From contig NW_020170584.1 of NCBI RefSeq assembly GCF_000524195.1, forward strand, positions 1 to 64,000: a stretch of 64,000 nucleotides of DNA. Reading direction: 5' to 3'. Below, one piece after another: positions 1-12,354 of the stretch. Origin of the DNA: Echinococcus granulosus (taxonomy: Eukaryota > Platyhelminthes > Cestoda > Cyclophyllidea > Taeniidae). Each line of letters opens with the position of its first letter. Positions within the stretch are counted from its first letter, which is position 1. Under the pieces are notes generated by a model. That model had not been told where the DNA came from and searched no databases. It saw only the letters and a list, made by a program, of their open reading frames with translations. Made by a program: the position numbers and the translations under genes.

Positions 1-1600
1 CATTTGCCTGTGGTGTTGAATCTTGTGTGCTTCGAGAGATATTTAGGGAACAATAAGATCGAAATTGGGCTTTGCTGTAAATCCGTACCTTGATCAGGTA
101 AGGATGGACTTCATTTCCTGCATTGGTGTCTTATTTTGTGAGTCCTATTCGTCTTGTTTTGCGTGTTTTAGGGGAAGCGTTGTCGTTACCAATCATCCCG
201 TTGTCTTTTCATACTTGCATGGTAGCATTTGCATTATTCTTATTGTTATACTGTCCATGGTTATGGGGTGTGTTGGATACAGCTGCAGCACCCTCCGCAA
301 GCGTAGCGTACTTGAATGTTCCCTTCTCTGTCAATGTAGTGAATCACATCTGCTGCAACTTTTGCAATCGTGATTTGCACTGACGCAAGCCGAGATGGTA
401 ATTATTTACGTGCAAACCATAAGTCGACGTGCGTTTTAGGTCAATCTACGGAGGGCTAGATTCGACTGCGGAATTCCCTTTTGGTGACAGTGCGAGTGCG
501 GATGCGGAAACTGCCCACTCCTAGCACTCTTAATGTGAGTGATGATACTACTTATGTGGGCGGAGAGGAGGATGAATAGATGGATGAACCAAAAAAATTT
601 TTTCAGAAGATACTTTTACGAATCTTGGCTACAAGATTGATGATGGCGCGTCGATATTCATGCACCCAACGGGAGAGGCTATTACCCTACTCCAGCCAGA
701 TAGATGCATGAATTCACGCCACCGCTTGATCAATGCTTCTACGTCACCATAGAAGGTAAAATTATTTTGCAAAAAGGCGGCAGTTTTAGTGGACTCCTCT
801 CTTAGGTGGACAAAATTCCTTCTTCTTAGCGTCACCCGACCGATTTATCCTACTACAGTCATGCGGAATTTAGCCTTACTGCCTTGTAATCTGCCCTTCT
901 TTTAACCACCACAAAGCGCCTTACTGACGTTTTCATGTGGTGAATTTAGCCGAGGCGGTGTCTCAGGGGGATTAATTGGCCCTCAATTTGGCGGTGCACA
1001 AGCTTATCCCCCATAATAAATTAATCCCTCAATTTTAATTGGTGCCCACTTAGCCAATCACTTGTCAGAGTCATAAAACCCACGTTACCAATCACATTGC
1101 GAGGAGGCCTTACCCCCTAGAATCCCATTGGTTAATTTTTTGCTTTTATTTACTTATGGTTAAACAATTAAACCACCCAATCCTTTTCGAAAATAAAATG
1201 ACTAAATTTTGTTATTTAGGCGAGTTATACCCCCATGAGGTGTTCAAGAGGGCTATTATCCCCTCTTAAAACTAATCCCTAGACCCATTTCTTTGCCAAC
1301 TAGGCGACAGTGACGGGCGTTACAATCTTTTTACTACTGTTACGTGGCTAAAATAACGAAAGAAAGAATTATTTGTCCCAATCCTCTAAACCCACTTACT
1401 TCAGTGCCTCTGAAGCATTCGGCATAGAGACAAAGCAGGAGGAAGAAGGAGAAGATGGTGTGAACTCTTGTCAAAAAAGAATTTTCTTTTGCATTAAGAA
1501 ATGCCTCATTCTAAGCGCAAATGCGAATATAGAAGTTATGTTACACGTACAGAGTAGAGATACAGTCATCTTATGTGTGTCTTACAAAGTATAAAGCGTG
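1..1600. other. Left-edge non-coding stretch
   Basis: I see no convincing gene here. A short open frame covers about the first 90 bases and is followed by a good donor-like GTAAGG at 96. It could be the tail of an upstream exon, but too little is visible to assign it. The rest is AT-leaning sequence with scattered short open frames and no splice-consistent chain. Confidence 0.5.
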
Positions 1601-1619
1601 CCTAAAAATGTTGTGCGTC

Positions 1620-2640
1620 CTACTTTTCCAGTTTCGGCAGGATCTTCATCTCCTTCTCCCGTGAATTCTTCCTTCCCGTCTTCTCCATGGAGACTGTTTC
1701 CAGCGGCGGTAGATGCAATTTATTGCGACTTTTCGGTAGACTCTTCGAGAACATATACGTCCAGCGCTCTGGCTTGCACATCGGGGGCATTTTGGGGGGA
1801 GGCGAGAGCTTCTGGTTGGGGGATAGGGATGGCAGTTTGTAGTCGTGCCGTTGTTTGCTCTTCTTCAGCGCATTGGTGCGAGAGCCTGAGATGGATTTGG
1901 TGGAGGTGGTGGGGAGGCGAGGCAGTGCTTGTGGGGTGAGCATTGAGCAACGGGTTGGCGTGCGAATTAAACCGTTTTGGTTGGACAATACCGCGTGCGA
2001 AAGCCCGATCTGTGCTTCAAGTAGCCCACGTGTTCATCCAGGCTCATCCGGACAGTTCAAATGTATCGATTTTTCCACTGGTATTGAAAGGTCGACTGAA
2101 GAGTCTCCATCATGAGAGTGGCAAGGAAGAGTGCCTTTTGTTAAAAGGGCGGTGCGAATTGTCGAGGCGGGGTTTCCGTTGATTAGGGTAGATGGCAACC
2201 AGCATCTTTGCAGTTTGACTCCTCCGTAAAAGTCCAAGGAAAAATCGGTGGAGAATTTGCTATCTCCACTACTTTAACCATAGCAGAGCAATCAGCCAGT
2301 AGCGCTGAAGGCGAGGTGAATTGCTGCGGAGGCATGATCGGAAGGGAGGTTTTTTGGTATGATTTGTAGGCAAGAGTGCTTCTGCTGGGGCGGTCTACGT
2401 GTTCGTAGATTAGTTGGTGGTCGTGAACCCTCATAAATGTCTTGGGGATTCGCCTGCTATCTCTGCAGATTTAAGGGCTCTTGGACGTGGAGGGGGTCAT
2501 ACCAGATGCGCCCGCGCAGTACCTGGTGGTGCTAAAGGCGATCGGCGTGGCTCAAGGGCTTTAACATTCAGATTCGGCACTAGGTTATGCCTTAGCCGAG
2601 TGCCTCGTCTTAAAGGTTCTACATTAGCTTAGAAATCTTA
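1620..2640 (-). pseudogene. Decayed coding-like region, minus strand
   Basis: On the minus strand, open frames follow one another over about 1 kb and use the same frame on both sides of a single TGA at 2034-2036. The downstream part (1988 to 1620) would encode a basic, Ser/Pro/Lys-rich tail ending at a TAG. Further upstream (2434 to 2183) the open frame shifts register, and additional stops lie between 2435 and 2640. The base composition is richer in G and C than the flanks. A chain with one frameshift and a few stops fits a decaying gene or a retro-copied pseudogene better than a live gene. I do not recognise the protein family. A chance run of open frames cannot be excluded. Confidence 0.3.
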
Positions 2641-3716
2641 GTTGTTCATTACTTATTTTATTTACCTGTTCTAAATCCGGCTCAAAGGCGGGCTGTTGCA
2701 ACTAGTTTGCGTAAAGTTACAGCGAACGTCACATTGTTTGAAATCACACATATGCGACACCAATAAGGCAATTAAATATGTTAACTGAGATTCATTTTAT
2801 GCATACAGTAAACGTAGTACCACTTTGGATAAATCGCGAGTGATGAAGGCAACCAGCCTTTTGTTTGGGCAGGTCAAAAAAGGTGTACGCAGTTAGTATA
2901 TTCTTTTGTTGAAAAAATAATTTAAAATCAACGTATTAAACCATAAAAATAAGGGCAACGGTTTCAGATTTGCTTCTTAAAACTTATTAATACTACGTTA
3001 ATGGCCAATATTTCAAGGCTAAATTTTGTCGCAATTTCGAGATATAGATGTGCCAAAAACTTTTTAGCAATGATAAATCATTGCTGATTTGTAAACGGAA
3101 AGGTGCTATTATTCGCTAGGTTTAACGAGTAAAGTAGAATTGAAGCATGGTAATGTGGGATAGAGAATCGCCTAGTGTGTGTAGGTATTTTTTGCTTACA
3201 TATCTTGCTCTCTCCTACAGTTAAAAAGTTTAGCACAAAAGAATTTCGATTTTAAGCCGAATTGAGATCATGGTATAGAAGCTAAAAATTTCCTTTACCA
3301 ATTAAACGTTAGTCTTCTAAAGCATTCTAGAGCAAAATCAATCACTAAACTTGTGCAAATAAAATTTAAAAGGTTTTTTTGTGGCCTACCTTTACGCTGA
3401 TAACTTGCCTAGAGAAGCAGTGCATGAAACCAGTTTCAGCAGTTTTGCTTTGGCCTGTTAAGCCGAAATTTGTGCTCTCAAGGTCATTTCGTCAGTAACT
3501 TATAAGTACACGCCTGGGCTTGAGTAAACATGTCTGTTCCGTATCCAATGCGTAAGCTATTTCCGTTTTAATGCCTATTTTTGCCCCTGCGATCTATAAT
3601 ATCTTTATTCTCTTGTGAATGGGTTAATTTGTCGCTTTGTCTTCCACTCACTGCCTAGTAGAGTAATATTAGCTTACATGAATCAAATTTTACTCTTATT
3701 TGTACTTTTTTTCTAG
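2641..3716. other. AT-rich intergenic or 5' intron of the TPD52 gene
   Basis: This AT-rich stretch lies directly upstream of the first visible TPD52 exon, which begins at a 3' splice site at 3716. The missing 5' exon of that gene may lie here or further left. I could not find an exon with an ATG ending in the required phase (one base carried over). Confidence 0.5.
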
Positions 3717-6700
3717 CTGGCACTGAAAAAGAGGGTTTGTACCCTAGTTTACCATCCGCTCCACTGGAAAACCCTCCTCCTTACACACCTACACCAGATC
3801 GAAATGAAATAGAAGAGGAGCTTCACAAGGTGATGGTTTTGTTGATTCATATAACTAGATGTTTTGCAGATTGAGGATGAGATTTCCACTTTGAAGGCAG
3901 TACTCATCTCTAAGCAAGAACGGGCTGCCCAACTAAAGCGTCAGCTTGGCATGTATGGGTTTGACGTCGCCAAGGATGATATGAAACGAGCTGCACAGTC
4001 TATTGCTAATTCAAAACCGTGAGTTTTGCGTCTAACTTTTCATCGTTTAAGCAAAAAGTTACGATTTAACGGCAGTCTTGTTTATTTGGGTGGGAAGAAC
4101 GTTGGTCTAAATTGTTTATGTTGTTTTTTGGTGTATAGAAGGAGTACTTTTCAGCCGCGTTCCTTTTCCATGGTTCAAGATGAAAAAAGAAGTCTCGATG
4201 TAAAAGTATAGGCAGCTGAGTTCTTCATTAGATTAAACTCATGCGCTTTATCATGAAGATGTGAGGCTGGCTGATGACGCATTATTCTTTGCTATGTCAT
4301 GTGACCCCTTTGATCAGTTAAGCTGACTGAACTATGCTGCATTATCTGAGATTTATTACCCTATAGTGAGGACGCCTATGCGATGTGTCTGTCAAATCTG
4401 TAATTAGGCGAATGCTAGTTGACCCTAAATTTATGGAGGCGTTTTCGACTCAGGAATCATGATTCATGGCAATAACATTCACCAACCAAACCTTGGAAAA
4501 GGTTTAGATATTGGAAGAGGTTTTGAAAACCATGATTCCCATATCAACTGGCTTGTTCGAGACGCCTTTTTAAAATAGGTGATTATGAGAAATCGCCTTT
4601 TTATGTCTTAAAGCCTTCAGTTTTTCGTGAAACATAAAATAAACTGATCCCAATATCTACATTTAATTCATTTCTATGTTTGTCATCAAATCGTCGCCAT
4701 GAAGGGATCGACTTTTCTAGTGTCACTGAAAGCCGTGAACTTTGATTAGCGAATGACGTCGACGCCTAATTTTTACTCTCTTATTGTTTGACTGTCTGTC
4801 GAGTGAAAATTGCTATATCCTGCTCCTAAGGGTGCTCTCATTATTTTATTATCTATTTTAGTTATACCACCGTCAAGGACGCGGTTACTAAGCAATGGAA
4901 TAACGTGACGTAAGTCATTGTCACTGCCTCTATTTCTTGTGCACTCCCTGTCATGCTGTGCTGCGGTTGAAGACGAGTCCAGGCGAGGCTGATTGAGAAT
5001 TGGTTCTGGTGGTGGATACCAAGTGCCTTAAGAGTTTGCTCTCTCCTCTTGATTGGTGGTCCACTGTTGTGGACTGAAATGCCTTCCAATGCTGAACGTG
5101 ATGCCACAACACTTGCTTAGGATCCACTGAATGCTTGTCATCCTTTTCCACTCAAATATGGCGCCACTATGGGTGGCTTGCAGTGTCCTTACGTTGTGCA
5201 GCACTTTGTACCGAAAAATTTAGCATCACTATAATGAGGGCATAACCTCCAGACCTTACTTTAGAGCAAAAGTCGTCTTTTATTATTTTTCTACCTTTTT
5301 ATTCTAGAATAGAGGATTGATCCCCCCTTTTTTTTTTCTACTTTATCCTCACAGAAACACCAATGCATACAAGAGCGTCAATAACAGCGTCTCCTCCTTC
5401 TTTAAATCCGTAAAGGTGAGTTTTTGCTCAATTATCATCCTTCACTCCGCATTTCCTGCGTCAAAATTGCCCCTTTTACAAGTTGAGTTTGTCTCTCCCC
5501 AAAGTAGGGTTAGTTTCGGCGCTCCTCCCCCTCTCCTCCCCTTCCCTGCCCAACTGACTTCAGCCTCTCCCTATCCCCGGCTCTTGCTCCATCTCCGGGT
5601 CTCCAAGCCTAGCCGCGGTGAATGGGTTGTACTGTGTGCTGAGATGTCTGTTCACTAGCTAATTACATCCTAGTCTCCTCCTCAACCTGCCTTTATTTCC
5701 CAGTCCTTCATTTGGTGTTGTTTCGAGCCGTCAGGTCATTGTCTGCATTCGGCAAGTGCCGATGCCGATTGATACTGACTGCTAAAGGGGGGATAAACGC
5801 CTCCAGTCAGGGTGTCTAGGTAGATTTCTTTCGAACTGGTAACAGATAAGAAAGAGCGCTTTTACTACTGCTTCAATGGCGGCCCCTTTCATCGCTTTCC
5901 ACGAGCCTCTTCCCCCACCCCTTTCTTCACCCGTCATTGTACATCAGTAATCAGGGCGGGTGGTGCCTGTCTGAACTGCGTTCCGACTGCATTTCTCCTT
6001 TATAATTGCACAACTCCGGGGCGCCAGATCTCCATTTCGGTCGCGTTGGGGTATTTGGCCCACTAATTTACCTGATCCGCAAGGGTGCTTTTCTTTCACC
6101 TTATCGAGCCGATCCATTTAGACATGGGTCCTTCTTGAAGAGATGGCCAAGTTCCATGGAGGTAGCCTGCTAGTTCCTCTTGACAAAATCAAGTGTCAGG
6201 CACCAACGCTCTTCTGTCCTCATCTGCCCGTCCGTTGGTTGGAGAATATTCTTTTATTCTTGAAGGCGTCATCAGATCTCTGAGTCGGGATGCAGCGTCA
6301 CTGAGGCCTTGGATAGAGTGGGGCTGAGTGACTGATGCAGCTCAGAGGCACTGTCATGGATATCAGACTGAAGGCCATCTATGGCAGAGAGGGCTGCATT
6401 CGATGCCTCGCGGGCCACGTGAATTGGGCAGCTGTTGCTGCACTCTTGAACATCACACGCACACACATGCACATGCACAAGGCATTCGTGATGGAGATCA
6501 TGTGCACGCTGCCAATCAATGGTGCTGGGTTTGTTGGTGCTGTTCTCTCTCGCATCGACTGGCTTTTGATTGCTATGCATTGCAGCGTGGTGAGGGGCGG
6601 TGGGGCGTATTTCCAGATTCACCTCTTCTCCACCAGGTGTTACAGCCATCTACTCATCCAGTCTGGAGTGATTTTGCTTTCTATTCTATTTTGTAATCCA

Positions 6701-7794
6701 CTTACACAATGTGTGCGTGAAAGTCGTTGTCGATGGCGGTGCCGTGGTCGCTTTGACCTGACCTGTTTAAGTAATGCGTGCAACCGGCATGTCATGAGCC
6801 TAGCTTTCATCACGCTGGAATGTGACACCTCTCTGTGGTAGCGGCAGGTGCTGTTGCTTTATCAAGACATTCACTTGGCTTTTGATTCATTCATTCATCC
6901 ATTCACCTTCTGAGCTAGGCATTCATTTAGCCATCTCTCAAACCACTCCTCCATCTGTGCTGGGACTATCCATCCCATTCATCCATCCAATCCTGACCCA
7001 TTTGCCTGGCCCTCATGTCAACCCTGGTTCAGGAATCGGCTCATAAATTTAGCTACCGGGTTATTCCTACTTGATCTTTTGCGCATCCATTCCACAACTT
7101 GTTCATCAACCCGGTTCTTGCACATTGTATCCATTCCTCCACCCCAGACTAATACGTCCATCAATTCGGAAGGTAGGCTACTGGACAAATTAAGGATGCA
7201 TGTACGTGTGGATAGGTGGAGATAACTGGGTTGATGTGCGGATAGATTGATGGACGGCCGAGTAGGAGGTGGCGTGGAGACAGGATGGATGGATGAATAC
7301 GGGATGGGTGATGGATGGATGGATGCTGGATGAATGGCTGGACAGAGGGCGAAGTAAAGCCAGCGCAATGGACTTGTTGAAGAGAACGTCGAATTTGTGG
7401 GTCTGTGTTGGCCAGGTGTGGATGAGCAAGACCAAAAAGGTGGTCAGGTGGATAGCCACGAACACCATTCGTCGTCTTATTCCTTTATGCTCGTCTCTCG
7501 TTTTCTCGATGACTTCTGCTTTCTAGCCCTCAATCTGCCCATCTCAGTTGACCTACCATCAACCTGGAGGAGATGTGCGTTTCCGTGTTGTTCCCCCTCT
7601 GTTGTTGTCTCACGCTCCTTCTGTCCTCGTTCCTCCCTCTCACCTTTGCCCTGGTTAACAGCCAAACTTGTCCCCTTTTGCAGTCGTCATTTTCCGGAGA
7701 CTCGAGCCCTTCCACACCTGGATCGGCGAAGCAGGCGCAGTCCCGAGCTTCAGTACCATCGTCGTCAACAACGCGCCTCACACAACCAATTTGA
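3717..7794 (+). CDS. TPD52: Tumour protein D52 (TPD52) family protein, 5' end missing
   Basis: TPD52-family proteins are small coiled-coil adaptors linked to vesicle trafficking and secretion. Five exons join in phase: 3717-3829, 3870-4018, 4862-4909, 5355-5415 and 7684-7794 (stop TGA 7792-7794), giving about 160 residues. The first visible exon begins in mid-codon, so at least one 5' exon is missing. After an acidic, proline-rich start, the second exon carries the family's heptad-rich coiled coil (EIEEELHKIEDEISTLKAVL followed by AAQLKRQLG). The next exons hold YTTVKDAVTKQWNNV and AYKSVNNSVSSFFKSVK, which match the conserved segment after the coiled coil. The C-terminus is Ser/Thr-rich, as in the family. 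The last intron is about 2.3 kb and contains GGAT-type repeats. Vertebrate members use alternative exons in this area, but I did not find a clear one. Confidence 0.85.
6272..6649 (-). other. 125-codon open frame inside the last TPD52 intron
   Basis: An uninterrupted minus-strand frame of 125 codons lies within the large TPD52 intron. It has an ATG start and a TGA stop, and it is rich in His, Cys and Ser. An even longer plus-strand frame (6335-6841) overlaps it, so open frames here may simply reflect composition. I see no domain, splice partner or promoter. It is probably not a gene. Confidence 0.12.
6875..7335. repeat. Diverged CATC/GGAT tetranucleotide tracts
   Basis: Runs of CATT/CATC (about 6885-7000) are followed, after about 260 bases, by GGAT/GGATGGAT runs (about 7260-7335). 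They are degenerate tetranucleotide repeats. The same family recurs at about 14.5, 24.4, 26.8, 27.8, 31.3 and 54.5 kb. Confidence 0.7.
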
Positions 7795-9141
7795 AGTGGT
7801 GGAGGACTGATTGACTGACCAATTGTGATATTTGTTGGGTTTGTGATTCATGATTCGTGCGTGTGCCTACTTTTCTTGTACCCAAAGTAAAGACGGTTGT
7901 AGTGTTTGAATGAGACCCCTCTTATCAATCAATTTGGATAAGTTGATTGATGATGGACTTTATTCACTAGGCTACACTTCTCCCCTGAAGTTCTAGTCGA
8001 TGCAAATCGGAAATGCCAGACTTTTTGGGAAGGACTTTGGACTTGACGTCACTGAGGCGCCTCGGCAATTCCACAGTCTCCACCTCTTAACTGAAATGTG
8101 CACTGGCTTCAAAACCGGGCGATGTTTTTTAACGAGGAGCCATTTTGTTGAAGACGTTCGGCTGGAAGAGAGATAATGGAGAAAATATCGCTTATCCGCC
8201 TATTTGGCATCCCCACATGGGAGTCGCGGGGCCCGGCGTCGCTTCAGTTGCTAAGGGCCTTCTGGGGCTGGAGTAGGTGTTAGGAATTGGCGTCACATTG
8301 AGCCCTCCTGGTGGTGGCCATCGCAGGCGCCCTTCCTCCACAACATAGTAGACAGAGTGGTCGTCCCTCTGGATTGAGGTCCTTTTTCCTCTGCCCTTAA
8401 TGCAGCGTCCCAAGCCCCCCCCCCCCCACTCTGCGATAGTATGAACTCAATGTTTTGTCGAAAAAGAAAGTATATTAGCAACGAGCGGAAATGTTGGGGA
8501 TTGCTAGCTTGGCCAGAAGGTCGTGCCGAAGTTTAACGCTTAGAGACCAGAGTACCCTCGGAATTAAACCCACTGTTGATCTAAACACAGAACTTGCCGA
8601 ATATGATTTGGCAGGTGCTAATAGGTGATGAACCTTTGTTCGCCACATTTGTGACTTCTCAAGCCTTCAGAGATGTTCTAGGACGCTACGCGACGTAGAA
8701 GGTATCCAGTCAGGGCCTTTATTAAAGCAGATAGCCAACGCGCAGCCAGAAAGGTTTTACACACTTATGTATTTAAATGCTAACAGAGGTTTGCAACAAT
8801 GAGAGTTATTATTTGTAAATCCAGGAGATTCCAAGAAGTTAGACAGGTAGAAAATACAAATATAGCATCAATCTGAAGAAACGTCCTTTAAAAAGTGAAT
8901 TGTTTGAAATTGTTGTTTAAAAAGAAATATGCTTGCATGCCAATATAATGAGCAGAAAATAAGGATGGCATAATTGTTGCAACTTGCTGCTATTGCAAAA
9001 TTTTAAACACCTTTCATCAAACGATGAGATTTATTGTTTTAACCACAAAAGGTACAGGGTTTTGTTGGCTATATAATGCATAAAGGCACTTTTTAATATT
9101 TGACCCCAAGTTGTTTATACTTACAGGTGTGATCTGCAATA
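7795..9141. other. Intergenic region between TPD52 and the Ig-domain gene
   Basis: About 1.3 kb without a supportable gene. It contains a run of about 14 C near 8417 and short non-conserved open frames. The last 400 bases are AT-rich and should contain the promoter or trans-splice acceptor of the Ig-domain gene. An acceptor-like TTACAG lies at 9121-9126, just before the ATG at 9142. Confidence 0.5.
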
Positions 9142-11517
9142 ATGAGGCAGCTTCTTAAAATGGATATTTGCATTTATGCATTAAATTTGGTGTTATTGTT
9201 TGCGTTTGCGTTTATAATACACGTTGTCTTTTGTCGTACGTTACTTTATAAAAATTGGACCGTTTTTAGAACACGAACTCGTTATTACACCTGATGTTAG
9301 TATTTACGACGAGAAGCCTTCAAATGATACCGGAAGAATAAAAACTTTTCCCAACAAAACTGTGGTAGTTGAAGCTCTGATGGGTGAAAGCGTGATTTTT
9401 ATTTGCAACATTTTTAATATGATTCCGAATGCTCGGGTAATCTACCGGTGACTTCTTAATTACTGATATAATAGGTAATTTGGCGTCGGGTGAGTTTTGA
9501 CGGCATGGTCACAGAGACTATTAACGACGGTCTAATGTCTCGTGATATGTCAAGGTGGAAGATTGGTCAGGGAAAACAAACTAACTCTATTCGGTGAGCA
9601 TTATACAACACTTATACATAACGTTTAATCAGACTAGAAATTCTTGTCGTAGATGAGTCCTACGCTGGACATTATACTTGCGACTGTCAATACACCGGCT
9701 CTGTTGAACCTGCTAGGGCTGAACGCATTTTGCGCGTTGTGTGTAAGTGATTACTTTTAAAATGAAACAGCAAGTGCACTTTGATTTCATTTATGCTTTC
9801 ACTTTATTGAAAAGCTCAAGCAAAGGTGCTACCATTTTACTCCTCCTATACGACCACTGTTACTGAGGGAGACCGAATGACGTTACGTTGTCAAGGAGCT
9901 GGGATTCCTCAGCCTGTTGTTTATTGGAGTCGCACGGGTGGTTCAAGTAGTCTTATACGCAACTACGGAATCAGTAAACCGGTCAGTAAATGCTTGTGTC
10001 TAAACCCACTTCTAATATATTCAATTAAATGAGTGTTTTCTTCCCAATGCAGGGAGAAATAATTGATTTCCTATCCGTACTACCTGAGGATGCAGGGGAG
10101 TACATGTGCATGGTTGAAAATCGGTTGGGCGTCGACTACTGGCCAGTTAGGGTCGCAGTTCGATGTGAGTGGTTAGGTTAGTTTGATTTTTTTAACTTCT
10201 AGATAAGCCCAAGATCCGGATATATGTGACGGCTCCGATCACTCAATCGCCATGTAATGTCCACCTCTACTGCGAGGTATTGGCCAACCCACCCTCGGAG
10301 GCTACAGAAATTATTTGGAGTGTTGGGTCAACTCCAACACCAATTGTATCAACTGATCGGTGAGATGCTACGTATTTTTGTAGCTCTTGGCTGAACGCAT
10401 GCAGATGAAAATAGCTTCATTATTGACGTACCCAGGGGAGCTGAGCGGCTGTTAGCGTAGCTTCACACCTTCGTCCGTGATGCGTTCGATTAGGGAATCC
10501 TCCGTTTAGCAGCCATTGTGATGCGCTTCTTCTCTCGTTACGTCTTGAGCATTGTTTTTGACACTCTACAAATTCAGCTGTTAGTGTAGCGTAGAAACGA
10601 GTATCCGAGGGAATATTCTATCGGTCAGCCTCTAGAAAGAAGAGTGAGAGGGGGTGCAAAAGCTGTAGGTCAAGTACACCGTACCATCACCAATGTTGTG
10701 TTTTAGCAACCTTCGAAAATGTTGCAAAGCGTAAGACTGCGGAAAGCTAGTAGACTCATGGCGGAGCCCTATGCCACCCACGTAGATAACGAGTCAAGGG
10801 GAATATGTTGACCTTGGGAGGGTGAGATCATAAAAACTGTATAATTGTTACATACCTCCTCGAAGGTGCATATCACCATGTTCTTTCTGCATGCCCGCGC
10901 GGTCTATCCACAAATTAGTAACCAGCTGTAGTTAACTTCCGCTTTTGTGAAAAAGTCTCTAGATTTTGCTAAATCATTCTCTAGAGAGAAATAATTCCTT
11001 TTGTCCTAAAAATCCTTGATTCCATGCATTTCTTCCTTGAAGTCCTCTCCTTGACTAACACTGCTCTGATTGGTCTGACGTAAGAGTAGCAACCAATCAA
11101 ATGACGGCAATACAAATGCTGCCCTTTTTTTTTCCAGAAGCCGACTGGTCTATTTGAATGGAGGAAATACTCGATTTTTAGTGGTGGCATTCAATCCAAT
11201 CACTGCTGCTGATTTGAATCAGAAATACACCTGCCTCGCCTACAACACACTTGGCACCGTCAGTCTAGAGTACGTCTTGAACGGTAAGTCAAATCGAATC
11301 AGCTAAATGGTTCGCCAGTCTCACTTTTTTGGGAACTACTGGGGAACGATTATTCCATAAAGTCCTATTTTCCTTTTAAAATTTAGCATCAGCCTGGATA
11401 ACTGAGGGGACGTTTGCTGATCTGAGGTGCGTTGGAAGCGGCCTGCGAAACGACCTGCTGATTATGAATACAATTTTTTCTCTCATCGTTAAACAGATAC
11501 TGGATGTGTGTAATTAA
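9142..11517 (+). CDS. Three-Ig-domain cell-surface protein, lachesin-like
   Basis: A cell-adhesion or recognition protein of the immunoglobulin superfamily, acting at the cell surface. Nine exons join in phase: 9142-9235, 9270-9436, 9475-9593, 9633-9742, 9815-9981, 10053-10164, 10203-10359, 11138-11283 and 11387-11517, giving 400 residues. Exon 1 codes a clear signal peptide (residues 1-31, ending VVFC). Three Ig domains follow. The first runs from FICN to HYTCDC (about residues 45-155). The second has LRCQG, then VYW, then DAGEYMC (165-255). The third has HLYCEV, then IIW, then KYTCLAYN (260-355). The short tail LLIMNTIFSLIV could be a GPI-attachment signal, as in lachesin and IgLON proteins, or a weak membrane anchor. 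Four introns are only 34-39 bases (34, 38, 39 and 38); one is 778. The order of domains suits lachesin, amalgam or neurotrimin; the exact orthologue is not resolved. Confidence 0.82.
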
Positions 11518-11566
11518 GTAGGCCTCATCACCATAACACATTTGTGTTTGATTGGAAGAACCGAAT

Positions 11567-11764
11567 TGTAGCGTCCCGGGACTCCCTGAAGACGAAAGAA
11601 GACAGAATACTCGAGCAGAATACATATATTCAGCACGGAGAAGGTGTCTGGGCTCTTGGCATGGCCCAAAAGGCCAGCCTATCCAGCGAGGTACAAGGGG
11701 GCTAATTCGAAGTACAAAAGTGGCGCCTCACCAATGGCGAGGGATAAACCACCATCGTATTACA
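11567..11764 (-). repeat. 3' LTR of the TRIM-like element
   Basis: This is the left-hand 198-base terminal repeat, the 3' LTR in the element's own minus-strand orientation. It begins 49 bases past the Ig-domain gene's stop codon, so it probably lies in that gene's 3' untranslated region. It has inverted ends TGTA/TTACA. Confidence 0.8.
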
Positions 11765-12354
11765 TAGCCCCCCTCCTCTTTTGAGAGTCGTCCCCTGCGC
11801 TCCCACAGGTCAACCTCCCGCGTCAGCCATTACAACGTAGTTGGTGCTGCAAAGAAACAACCACGAGCCGACCGCGCTAGTAACCAAATTAGCGCGCAAC
11901 TGGGGGGATACTTGACCTCAACGTCACTGATCCCTCTTGGCGGCTTGACTGGACCTGGGGTTTCATTCGGTTTAGGGATTTGATTCAGGACGGGGAACTG
12001 CGTCGGCCATCATGCGTGTCCATAGATATATGCAGGAACACTGGCCTAAAAGCAGATTTGAGTAAGGAAGTACAAGACTTAAAACAGGTTCATGGGGGAC
12101 GGTAGGGGAAATCCGCAACGAAACTTCCAGATGGTTCACGGCTAGTGTCGCTTCAGTTAACAGCTTTCTGCAGAACACGGGACTAGGAGAGATGCCGAAG
12201 GTAGACGTCAACATCAACCCTTCTATTAGGGGTCATCAGCATTCCCCCATCCGCAGCATATGTAGCTCTTCCGCTCCACTAAGGCTTATCACGCAGAAGT
12301 GGAAAATCAGGATACATGTCTTGTAAGATCGGGTTCGCTTTCCGCTGCCACCAA

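Noticed and set aside
4139..4211. Alternative TPD52 exon after an acceptor-like TATAG at 4134-4138
   Set aside because: It stays open for about 23 codons and then meets a stop, with no donor and no family match.
4264..4310. CTGATGA core considered as a hammerhead ribozyme
   Set aside because: No partner GAAA core or flanking stems in a workable arrangement.
6335..6841. 168-codon plus-strand open frame inside a TPD52 intron
   Set aside because: No domain, no acceptor or donor fit, and an equally open minus-strand frame overlaps. It is probably chance.
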